The translations under genes were made by a program, and so were the position numbers. Source: Paralithodes platypus (taxonomy: Eukaryota; Arthropoda; Malacostraca; Decapoda; Lithodidae). Taken from it: a stretch of DNA of 64,000 bases. The stretch spans positions 23,482,937 to 23,546,936 of the forward strand of contig CM064538.1 of assembly GCA_032716605.1 (NCBI GenBank), read 5' to 3'. Below, piece after piece: positions 36,601 through 48,600 of this stretch. Numbering within the stretch: position 1 is the first letter of the stretch; the number at the start of each line of letters is the position of its first letter. Below the pieces are notes generated by a model that was not told the origin of the DNA, ran no database searches, and saw only the letters and a program-made list of their open reading frames with translations.

Positions 36601-39600
36601 TTCTTTAAAGTCTTTGGTAATGACATCACTCTTAGCACTAACAGAGATATCACTCTTGGGAGAAAGTGGGGCTTCTTCACTTGGCTTCTTTGTGACTTCA
36701 GTAATTGTAACTTCTTCCTTGAGTTCTTTGGTAATGACATCACTCTTAGCACTGACATCACTCTTAGCACTAACAGAGATGTCACTCTTAGGAGAAAGTG
36801 GGGCTTCTTCACTTGGCTTCTTTGTGACTTCAGTAATTGTAACTTCTTCCTTGAGTTCTTTGGTAATGACATCACTCTTAGCACTGACATCACTCTTAGC
36901 ACTGACATCACTCTTAACACTAACAGAGATGTCACTCCTAGGAGAAAGTGGGGCTTCATCAGTTGGCTTCTTTGTGACTTCAGTGATTGAAATGTCTTCT
37001 TTAAGGTCTTTGGCAAGGGCATCACTCTTAGCACTGACATCACTCTTAGCACTGACAGAGATGTCACTCTTAGGAGAAAGTGGGGCTTCATCTGGTTTTG
37101 TTGTGACTTCAGTGATTGAAATGTCTTCTTTAAAGTCTTTGGTAATGACATCACTCTTAGCACTGACATCACTCTTAGCACTAACAGAGATATCACTCTT
37201 AGGAGAAAGTGGGGCTTCTTCACTTGGCTTCTTTGTGACTTCAGTAATTGTAACTTCTTCCTTGAGTTCTTTGGTAATGACATCACTCCTAGCACTGACA
37301 TCACTCTTAACACTTACAGAGATGTCACTCTTAGGAGAAAGTGGGGCTTCATCAGTTGGCTTCTTTGTGACTTCAGTGATTGAAATGTCTTCTTTAAGGT
37401 CTTTGGCAAGGGCATCACTCTTAGCACTGACATCACTCTTAGCACTGACAGAGATGTCACTCTTTGGAGATAATGGTGCTTCCTCTTTTGACTTCATATC
37501 TTCCGGAAGCTTGGCATCTTCCTTTAGGTCCTTGGTAATGATATCACTCTTAGCACTGACATCACTCTTAGCACTGACAGAGATGTCACTCTTAGGAGAA
37601 AGTGGGGCTTCATCAGTTGGTTTCTTACTGACATCAATGGCGAATATGTCTTCCTTAGCCTCCTTGGTGACATCGCTCTTTGCACTGATGTCACTCTTGG
37701 CACTAACAGAGATGTCACTTTTAGGTGATAGAGGAGCTTCCTCAGTTGGTTTTTCAGTGACTTCCAGTGTCTTAGTTACTTCAATTTTTGTGACATCTTC
37801 TTTGACTTCCTTGGAAATTACTTCAGTCTTTGCAGTTACTGAGATGTCACTCTTTAGAGATATCATTAGAGCTGCTATGGTTGGTTTTGTGACTTCAGTT
37901 GTAACCTCCTTTAGTTCTTGGGTTGAAACTTCACTCTTTATGCTGATGTCTACTTTTTCGCTGACATCGCTCTTGGCACTAACAGAGATGTCACTCTTAG
38001 GAGATAGTGGTGCTTCTTCGGTTGGTTTCTTACTGACATCAACGGCGAATATGTCTTCCTTGGCCTCCTTGGTGACATCGCTCTTTGCACTGATGTCACT
38101 CTTAGGAGATAGTGGCACTTCTTCAGTTGGTTTCTTACTGACATCAACGGCGAATATGTCTTCCTTGGCCTCCTTGGTGACATCGCTCTTTGCACTGATG
38201 TCACTCTTGGCACCAACAGAGATGTCACTCTTAGGAGATAGTGGCGCTTCTTCAGTTGGTTTCTTACTGACATCAATGGCAAAGATGTCACTCTTCGGAG
38301 AAAGTGGCGCTTCTTCACCTGGTTTCTTTGGGACTTCTGTAATTGTGACTTCTTCCTTGAGGTCTTTGGTGACGGAAATATATTCTCCAGTGCTTACTTC
38401 CTCCTCTGGCTTCTTCTTGATATCTGTAATTGTGATCTCCTCGACTTCCTTGGTTATGACATCACTAACAGAGATGTCACTCTTGGGTGAGAGCGATGGT
38501 TCATCTTTGGTCTTTGGAACATCGTCAAATTTGTCTTCCTTAATGTCACTCTCGGCGCTGATGTCACTCTTCGGAGAGAGCGGAGCTTCATCTGTTGGCA
38601 CCTTCGTGACATCACTTATCTTCACTTCCTCCTTGACTTCCTTCTGAACAGTGTCACTCTTGAAACTGATATCACTCTTAGCACTGACTGAGATGTCACT
38701 CTTGGGAGACAAAAGGACTTCTTCAGCTGGTTTCTTACTGATGTCAAGAGGTACGAATTCCTCCTTGATCTCCTTGACATCACTTTTGAAACTGACATCA
38801 CTTCTGGCACCCACGGAGATGTCACTCTTGGGCGACAACGGGGCTTCCTCTGTGTCCTGCGTCTCGACAAACTCGGTGATGTCAGTGCGGACGATGTGTG
38901 ACCTCATGCTGACTGAAATATATCTTCCAGTGCTGATTTCATCCTCTTCATCCTCTGGTGTCACAGTCTTCTCATCAGGTTCAGTGATGTCTTTCTTGGT
39001 ACTGACATCACTCTTGGCACTGATAGAGATGTCACTCTTTGGAGAAATAGGAATTTCTTCAATGGGCTTCTTGCTAACATCAATAGGTAGGATATCATCT
39101 TTGACATCACTCTTAGCACTGATGTCACTCTTGGCACTGACTGAGATGTCACTCTTAGGTGAAAGTGGGGCCTCCTCGGGCGCTTTCTTTGTGACTTCAG
39201 TTGGAATGTCTTCCTTGATGTCTTTTGGTATTTTGTCACTCTTGGCACTGATGTCACTCTTTGCACTGATGTCACTCTTTGGCGAGATGGGTGCCTCATC
39301 AGTTGGCTTTTTGCTGATGTCAATAGGTAGGATGCCGTCTTTGACGTCACTCTTTGCGCTGACATCACTCTTAGCACTTACTGAGATGTCACTCTTAGGG
39401 GACAGTGGTGCTTCTTCAACTGGTTTACTGATGTCAGTGGTGATTATTTCTTCCTTGACTTCCTTAACTATGTCACTCTTGTGGCTGATATCACTCTTAG
39501 CACTAACAGAGATGTCACTCTTAGGAGAAAGTGGTGCTTCCTCAGTTACCGTTTTGGTGACTTCAGTAGTCACAAGTTCTTCCTTGACTTCCTTAGCAAT

Positions 39601-42600
39601 GATGTCACTCTTAGCACTGACATCACTTTTAGCACCAACAGAGATGTCACTCTTGGGTGAAAGTGGGGCTTCTTCGGTGACTGATTTGGTGACTTCAGTA
39701 GTTACAACTTCTTCTTTGACTTCTTTTTTAATTAGACTTATATCACTCTTAGCACTGACATCACTCTTAGCACTGACTGAGATGTCACTCTTAGGGGACA
39801 ATGGTGCTTCTTCAACTGGCTTACTGATGTCAGCGGTGGTGATTTCCTCCTTGATCTCCTTAACGATGTCACTCTTAGCACTAACAGAGATGTCACTCTT
39901 GGGTGAAAGTGGTGCTTCTTCTGTAACTGATTTAGTGACTTCAGTAGTTACAACTTCTTTGGTAATTGCGTCACTCTTAGCACTGACATCACTCTTAGCG
40001 CTAACGGAGATGTCACTTTTGGGGGATAATGGAGCCTCTTCTGTAGATTTTGTGACATCGGTTACTTCTTTGTCACTCTTCAGGCTGACATCAAACTTGT
40101 CGCTGACTTCGCTCTTAGCGCTGACATCAACTTTGTCGCTGACCTCGCTCTTAGCACTGACATCAACTTTGTCGCTGACTTCGCTCTTTACGCTGACATC
40201 AACCTTGTCACTAATTTCGCTCTTAGCACTGATATCACTCTTGGGTGAGATGGGAGCTTCCTTGGTGACATCTTTGGGACTGATGTCACTGATAGTTGTT
40301 TCAGTAGCGGGGAAGAGTGGGATGGTCGCTAATAAACTAGTCAGACCTGCCTTCATAAATTCACCCACTTTACTTTCTTCTTTGACTTCTTTTGTCTTTG
40401 TGACTTCAGTAGTAACGACTTCCTCTTTGGATGTGATATCACTCTTTGTGCTGATGTCACTCTTGGCACCAACGGAGACATCACTCTTCGGAGAAATGGG
40501 TGCCTCTTCGCTAGGCTTCTTGCTGATGTCAGTAATTTGTAGTTCTTCTTTGATGTCCTTACTGATGACTTCACTAGGCTTGCTGATGTCACTCTTTAGA
40601 CTGACATCACTCTTGGCATCAATGGAGATGTCACTCTTGGGAGAAATGGGTGCTTCTTCAGTCACTTGCTTTGTGACATCAACTGTAATAATGTCTTCTT
40701 TGACTTCCTTCGTAATGACATCACTCTTAACACTAACAGAGATGTCACTCTTTGGAGATAACGGTGCTTCCTCTTTTGACTTCATATCTTCAGGAAGCTT
40801 GGCATCTTCCTTGAGGTCTTTGGTAATTACTTCACTCTTAGCACTGACATCACTCTTAGCACTAACAGAGATGTCACTCTTCGGGGAAAGTGGTGCCTCA
40901 TCGGTGGGTTTCTTGGTGACATCGATAGGAACAATGTCTTCCTTTACGTCCTTCGCACTGATGTCACTCTTAGCGCTGATGGAGATGTCACTCTTGGGAG
41001 AGACTGGGGCTTCTTCACTTGGTTTCATGGTGACATCAAGAGTAAAAATATCCTCTTTTATATCCTTACCTGTGACATCGCTCTTTCCACTGATGTCACT
41101 CTTAGCACTGATGGAGATGTCACTCGTTGGGGATACTGGTGCTTCCTCGGATACTTTCTTTGTGACTTCAGTTGGAATGTCTTCTTTGATGTCCTTTGGC
41201 ATTTTGTCACTCTTGGCACTGATGTCACTCTTTGCACTCATTGAAATATCACTCTTTGGTGAAATAGGTGCCTCCTCAGTTAGTTTCTTGCTGATGTCAA
41301 TAGCTAGAATGCCATCTTTGACATCACTCATTGCACTGACATCACTCTTGGCACTGACCGAGATGTCACTCTTGGGTGAAAGTGGAGCTTCTGTTGGAAT
41401 ATCTTCTTTGATGTCTTTTGGTAATTTATCGCTTTTAGCACTGACATCACTCTTAGCGCTAACAGAGATGTCACTCTTGGGAGAAAGGGGTGCCTCTTCT
41501 GTAACTGATTTAGTGACTTCAGTTGTTACAACTTCTTTGACTTCTTTGGTAATTGCGTCACTCGTATCACTGACATCACTCTTAGCGCTAACAGAGATGT
41601 CACTTTTGGGTGATAATGGAGCTTCTTCCATTGATTTTGTGACATCGGTTACTTCTTTGTCACTCTTCAGGCTAACATCAACTTTGTCGCTGACTTCGCT
41701 CTTAGCACTGACATCAACTTTGTCGCTGACTTCGCTCTTAGCACTGATGTCAACCTTGTCGCTGATCTCGCTCTTAGCACTGACGTCAACTTTGTCGCTG
41801 ATCTCGCTCATAGCACTGACATCACTCTTAGGCGAGATGGGAGCTTCCTTACCGACGTCTTTGGGACTGATGTCACTGATTGTAGTTTTAGTCGCGGGGA
41901 AGAGAGGCACAGTGGCTAACAAGCTGGTGATGCCTGCCTTCATGAAGTCACCCATTTCCTTCATAATACTGTCTTCCTTCTCCACTTCCTTCACTTCTTC
42001 TTTGACTTCTTTCTTTACTTCTTTTACTTCCTCTTTGACTTCTTTTTCATCCTTCGTTTCTTCTTTGACGTCCTTCTGTTCTTCTTTCACTTCTTCTTTT
42101 ACTTCTTTGACTAGTACTTCCTCTTTGACTTCTTTGACGTCCTTCTTGTCTTCTTTCACTTCTTCCTTTACTTCTTTAACTTCCTCTTTGACTTCTTTGA
42201 CATCCTTCTTTGCTTCTGTTACTTCTTCCTTCAGTAATATTTCCTCTTTTACTTCTTTGACGTCCTTCTTTACTTCTTCTACTTCTTCTTTGACTAGTAC
42301 TTCCTCTTTGACTTCCTTCTTTTCTTCCTTTACTACTACTTCCTCTTTTACTTCTTTCACTTCCTTTGTATCTTCTTTCACCTCCTCTTTCTTTTCTTCC
42401 TTAACTTCTTTAATTTCCTCTTTCACCTCCTTAATTTCCTTGATCTCCTCAGTTACTTCCTCCTTGAGTTCGGCGGTTTCTTTTGAGCTGACATCACTCT
42501 TCTCGCTGATGTCACTCTTGGAGGACTCGGCGAGGTCTTTCACTTTCTTGTCCATTTCGAGTGTGACATCCTCGTCTACCGCGGCCTTAGCGCTGATGTC

Positions 42601-45600
42601 GCTCCTTGCGCTGACTGAGATGTCGCTCTTGGGGGATAGGGAAGCCGGCGTTTCATCCACTGGCTTGGCGGTGACATCCACAATGAGTCCCTCCTCCGTG
42701 ATTTCCTCTTCAATCTCCTCGACGACTTCCTTCGTTATCGTCACCATCTCTTCCACGGTCTCCTTGACCGTGATGTCTCCTTTCTTGACATCCTTTCCTA
42801 GCGTCTCCTTCAGTGTGACTTCCTCTTCTACGATCTCCGTGATGCTGACGTCCTCCTTGGGAGCCTTGTCAGTCGTAATGTCGTCTTTGTCATCGGTCGG
42901 TTTAAACTGGTCTATTTTGTCGTATAGTTCGGTCAGTACGGTCACTCTTGTCTCGGTCGTCACGGTCTCTTTTACATCTGTTACTTTGTCTCCTACCTTC
43001 TCGTCTAGTTTTATTGTCTCTTCTACCTTTTCGTCTACTGTTACTTTGTCTCCTAACTTCTCGTCTACTTTGACTTTGTCTCCTAACTTTTCGTCTATTA
43101 TTATCTTCTCTTCTACCTTTGCGTCTACTGTAACCTTCTCTACGACTTTCTCAAAGACTGTTACGCTTTCTTTGGTAATTTCCTCCTTGACTTCTTTGAT
43201 GTCTTCTTTGACTTCTTTGAGGTCCACTTTGTCTTCTTTGAGGTCCACTTTGTCTTCTTTGAGGTCCACTTTCTCTTCTTTGAGGTCTAATTTGTCTTCC
43301 TTGACTTCTTTGACCTCCACTTTGTCTTCCTTGACTTCTTTGAGGTCCACTTTGACTTCTTTGACTTCTTTAAGGTCCACTTTCTCTTCTTTAAGGTCTA
43401 ATTTGGCTTCCTTGACTTCTTTGAGGTCCAATTTGTCCTCCTTGACTTCTTTGACCTCTACTTCGACTTCTTTGACCTCCAATTTGTCTTCCTTGACTTC
43501 TTTGAGGTCCACTTTGTCTTCTTTGAGGTCCACTTTGTCTTCTTTGACTTCTTTAAGGTCCACTTTCTCTTCTTTGAGGTCTAATTTGTCTTCCTTGACT
43601 TCTTTGAGGTCCAATTTGTCCTCCTTGACTTCTTTGACCTCTACTTTGACTTCCTTGACTTCTTTGACCTCCACTTTGTCTTCCTTGACTTCTTTGAGGT
43701 CTACTTTCTCTTCCTTGACATCTATTTTTTCGTCCTTGACTTCTTTGAGATCCACTTTGTCTTCCTTGACTTCTTTGAGGTCCACTTTGTCTTCCTTGAC
43801 TTCTTCGAGATCCACTTTGTCTTCCTTGACTTCTTTGATGTCCACTTTGTCTTCCTTGACTTCTTTGAGCTCCACTTTGTCTTCCTTGACTTCTTTGAGA
43901 TCTAATTTATCTTTTTTAATGTCTACTTTCTCGTCCTTGACTTCTTTGATGTCTTCTTTAACTTCTTTGATATCTTCTTTGACTTCTTTGAGGTCTTCCT
44001 TGACTTCTTTGAGGTCCTTTTTGTCTTCCTTGACTTCTTTGAGATCTAATTTATCTTCTTTAATGTCTACTTTCTCGTCCTTGACTTCTTTGATATCTTC
44101 TTTAACTTCTTTGATGTCTTCCTTGACTTCTTTGATGTCTTCCTTGACTTCTTTGAGATCCACTTTGTCTTCCTTGACTTCTTTGAGGTCTACTTTCTCT
44201 TCCTTGACATCTATTTTTTCGTCCTTGACTTCTTTGAGATCCACTTTGTCTTCTTTGAGGTCCACTTTGTCTTCCTTGACTTCTCTGAGATCCACTTTGT
44301 CTTCCTTGACTTCTTTGATGTCCACTTTGTCTTCCTTGACTTCTTTGATGTCTTCCTTGACTTCTTTGAGATCCACTTTGTCTTCCTTGACTTCTTTGAG
44401 GTCTACTTTCTCTTCCTTGACATCTATTTTTTCGTCCTTGACTTCTTTGAGATCCACTTTGTCTTCTTTTACTTCTTTGAGGTCCACTTTGTCTTCCTTG
44501 ACTTCTTTGAGATCCACTTTGTCTTCCTTGACTTCTTTGATGTCCACTTCGTCTTCCTTGACTTCTTTGAGGTCCACTTTGTCTTCCTTGACTTCTTTGA
44601 GATCTAATTTATCTTCTTTAATGTCTACTTTCTCGTCCTTGACTTCTTTGAGGTCCTCTTTGTCTTCCTTTACATCTTTGAGATCTAATTTATCTTCTTT
44701 AATGTCTGCTTTCTCGTCCTTGACTTCTTTGATGTCTTCTTTAACTTCTTTGATGTCTTCTTTGACTTCTTTGATGTCTTCTTTAACTTCTTTGATGTCT
44801 TCTTTGACTTCTTTGATGTCTTCCTTGACTTCTTTGAGGTCCTCTTTGTCTTCCTTGACTTCTTTGAGATCTAATTTATCTTCTTTAATGTCTACTTTCT
44901 CGTCCTTGACTTCTTTGATGTCTTCTTTAACTTCTTTGATGTCTTCTTTGACTTCTTTGAGGTCTTCCTTGACTTCTTTGAGGTCTACTTTCTCTTCCTT
45001 GACTTTCTTGACATCTATTTTATCTTCTTTAATGACTACTTTCTCGTCCTTGACTTCTTTGATGTCTTCTTTAACTTCTTTGATGTCTTCTTTGAAGTCT
45101 TCCTTGACTTCTTTGAGGTCTACTTTCTCTTCTTTGACTTCCTTGACATCTATTTTATCTTCTTTAATGTCTACTTTCTCGTCCTTGACTTCTTTGATGT
45201 CTTCTTTAACTTCTTTGATGTCTTCTTTGACTTCTTTGATGTCCACTTTGTCTTCCTTGACTTCTTTGAGGTCCACTTTGTCTTCCTTGACTTCTTTGAG
45301 ATCTAATTTATCTTCTTTAATCTCTACTTTCTCGTCCTTGACTTCTTTGAGGTCTTCCTTGACTTCTTTGAGGTCCTCTTTGTCTTCCTTGACATCTTTG
45401 AGATCTAATTTATCTTCTTTAATGTCTGCTTTTTCGTCCTTGACTTCTTTGATGTCTTCTTTAACTTCTTTGATGTCTTCTTTGACTTCTTTGAGGTCTT
45501 CCTTGACTTCTTTGAGGTCCTCTTTGTCTTCCTTGACTTCTTTGAGATCTAATTTATCTTCTTTAATGTCTACTTTCTCGTCCTTGACTTCTTTGATGTC

Positions 45601-48600
45601 TTCTTTAACTTCTTTGATGTCTTCTTTGACTTCTTTGAGGTCTTCCTTGACTTCTTTGAGGTCTACTATCTCTTCCTTGACTTCCTTGACATATATTTTA
45701 TCTTCTTTAATGTCTACTTTCTCGTCCTTGACTTCTTTGATGTCTTCTTTAACTTCTTTGATGTCTTCTTTGAGGTCTTCCTTGACTTCTTTGAGGTCTA
45801 CTTTCTCTTCTTTGACTTCCTTGACATCTATTTTATCTTCTTTAATGTCTACTTTCTCGTCCTTGACTTCTTTGATGTCTTCTTTAACTTCTTTGATGTC
45901 TTCTTTGATGTCTACTTTGTCTTCCTTGACTTCTTTGAGGTCCACTTTGTCTTCCTTGACTTCTTTGAGATCTAATTTATCTTCTTTAATGTCTACTTTC
46001 TCGTCCTTGACTTCTTTGAGGTGTTCCTTGACTTCTTTGAGGTCCTCTTTGTCTTCCTTGACATATTTGAGATCTAATTTATCTTCTTTAATGTCTGCTT
46101 TTTCGTCCTTGACTTCTTTGATGTCTTCTTTAACTTCTTTGATGTCTTCTTTGACTTCTTTGAGGTCTTCCTTGACTTCTTTGAGGTCCTCTTTGTCTTC
46201 CTTGACTTCTTTGAGATCTAATTTATCTTCTTTAATGTCTACTTTCTCGTCCTTGACTTCTTTGATGTCTTCTTTAACTTCTTTGATGTCTTCTTTGACT
46301 TCTTTGAGGTCTTCCTTGACTTCTTTGAGGTCTTCTTTGAGGTCTTCCTTGACTTCTTTGAGGTCTACTTTCTCTTCTTTGACTTCCTTGACATCTATTT
46401 TATCTTCTTTAATGTCTACTTTCTCGTCTTTGACTTCTTTGATGTCTTCTTTAACTTCTTTGATGTCTTCTTTGAGGTCTTCCTTGACTTCTTTGAAGTC
46501 TACTTTCTCTTCCTTGACATCTATTTTTTCGACCTTGATGTCTACTTTCTCTTCTTTGAGGTCCACTTTTACCTCCTTGACTTCTTTGATATCTACTTTG
46601 TCCTCCTTGACTTCCTTGACATCTACCTTCTCCTCCTTGACATCTTTCTCCTTTACCTTCTCCACCTTCTTGACATCAAATGATATCTCTGTCAACTCTA
46701 CCTTGACATCTTTGAAAATCTCGGTGACTTCTACTTTGACATCTTTGGTTATTTTGGTCTTGTCTACCTCATCGTCTTTCTTGACTTCAGTAATATCTTT
46801 ATCGGTGATGTCTGTTATATCTTCTTCAATTTCCTCTTCTTCTTCTTCTTCTGTGACATCTTTGCGGTCAAGTTTATCTTCTTTGACTTCCTCCTTTACA
46901 TCAATTTGCTTTTGGTCTTTGATGTCTACCTTCTCCTCCTTGACTTCTTTGAGATATACCTTGACTTCTTTGATGTCTACCTTCTCCTTGAGATCCACCG
47001 TTTCTTCCTTGACTTCTTTGAGGTCCACCTTTTCCTCCTTGACTTCTTTGAGGTCTATCGTATCTTCCTTGACTTCTTTGATGTCCACCTTGACTTCTTT
47101 GATGTCCACCTTTTCCTCCTTGACTTCTTTGATGTCCACCTTCTCCTCCTTGACTTCCTTGAGGTCTACCTTCTCCTCCTTGACTTCCTTGAGGTCTACC
47201 TTCTCTTCCTTGACTTCTTTAATGTCCACCTTCTCCTCCTTGACTTCTTTAAGGTCCACCTTGACTTCCTTGATGTCTACCTTCTCCTCTTTGACTTCTT
47301 TGAGGTCTACCTTCTCCTCCTTGACTTCTTTGAGATCTACCTTGACTTCTTTGATGTCTACCTTCTCCTTGAGATCCACTGTTTCTTCCTTGACTTCTTT
47401 GAGGTCCACCTTTTCCTCCTTGACTTCTTTGAGGTCTATCGTATCTTCCTTGACTTCTTTGATGTCCACCTTGACTTCTTTGATGTCCACCTTTTCCTCC
47501 TTGACTTCTTTGATGTCCACCTTCTCCTCCTTGACTTCCTTAAGGTCCACCTTCTCCTCCTTGACTTCCTTAAGGTCCACCTTGACTTCTTTTAGGTATA
47601 TCGTATCTTCCTTGACTTCTTTGATGTCCACCTTCTCGTCCTTGAGGTCCACCTTTTCCTCCTTGACTTCTTTGATGTCCACCTTCTCCTCCTTGACTTC
47701 CTTAAGGTCCACCTTCTCCTCCTTGACTTCCTTAAGGTCCACCTTGACTTCTTTAAGGTCCACTTTTTCCTCCTTGACTTCCTTGAGGTCCACCTTCTCC
47801 TCCTTGACTTCTTTGAGGTCCACTTTCTCCTCCTTGACTTCCTTAAGGTCCTCTTTGACTTCTGTAAGGTCCACCTTCTCCTCCTTGACTTCCTTAAGGT
47901 CCTCCTTGACTTCTTTGAGGTCCATCTTTACTTCTTCTTTGAGGTCCACCTTCTCTTCTTTTAGTGTAACTTCAGTGACTTCCTTTTCAATTTTCTTTAA
48001 ACCTTTGTCTACATCGTCTACGCTCACGTCTTCTACTTCTTCTGTTACTTCTTCCTCCTCCTTCTCCTCCTCTTCTTCTGATTCCTCTTCTTTGGTTTTA
48101 ACATCTTTGACTTTCTCTGTCACAATCTCTTCCTTAGTGACTTCTGTGGTTATCTTCTCAACTTTGGTTACATCTTTCTCAGGTTTTATGTCTTCTATAG
48201 ATATCTTGTCTTCCTTAACATCGAGATCTTTAACCTTCTCATCCTTAGTAACCTCAGTCTTCTCTTTAGTGATGGTAGTATCTTTGATGTCAGTTGTAAC
48301 GGTGATGATGTCAACTCGCTGCAACTCCTCCATCGTAGTTATGCCTTTCTGGAACTCTGTAACTGTTTCCTTCTTTGTGATGTCAATAGTTTCATCCACC
48401 TTCTCTTCAGTAACTTCTTTCTCATCTGGAGTATCTTTTTCTTCAGGTTTCTCTTTTTGTTCTGTGACTTCTTTGGTGATATCGACTTTGATGTCCTTCT
48501 CTTGGGTAACAACCGTTGTGACTTCTTTTGTGATATCAAATTTATCTTCTTTGTGTACTTCCTTTGTGGTGTAGACAGTTACTTTGGTGATGTCAGTGGT

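Larger units (their letters stand above)
24660..41960 (-). repeat. futsch: SPKSDIS/AKSDV mega-array (about 44-residue units)
   Basis: About 17 kb encodes units of the form SPKSDISVSAKSDVSAKSDV, then a variable charged stretch (ITKELKEEVTITEVTKKP or ITKDFKEDISITEVTTKP or LAKDLKEDISITEVTKKP), then SEEAPL or DEAPL. Units are 132 or 129 bp. Between about 28 and 37 kb they are nearly identical; toward both edges they diverge. I estimate on the order of 120 SPKSD[IV] motifs. Each has a Ser-Pro-Lys core, a potential site for proline-directed kinases, followed by regularly spaced Lys-Ser-Asp. Human MAP1B, as I recall, has a single SPKSDIS motif, which may be the ancestral seed. Confidence 0.88.

Noticed and set aside
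24660..41960. Regular repeats with spacers reminiscent of a CRISPR array
   Set aside because: Units are in-frame coding repeats of a eukaryotic gene; there are no unique spacers of constant length and no cas genes.
26670..48574. Very long plus-strand open frames of 2,422, 1,570 and 3,307 codons, rich in Ser/Leu/Thr
   Set aside because: They are antisense shadows of the MAP1 repeats: the antisense of the KSD/SPK/KEVKED codons has no stop. No homology, splice logic or non-repetitive part supports them.
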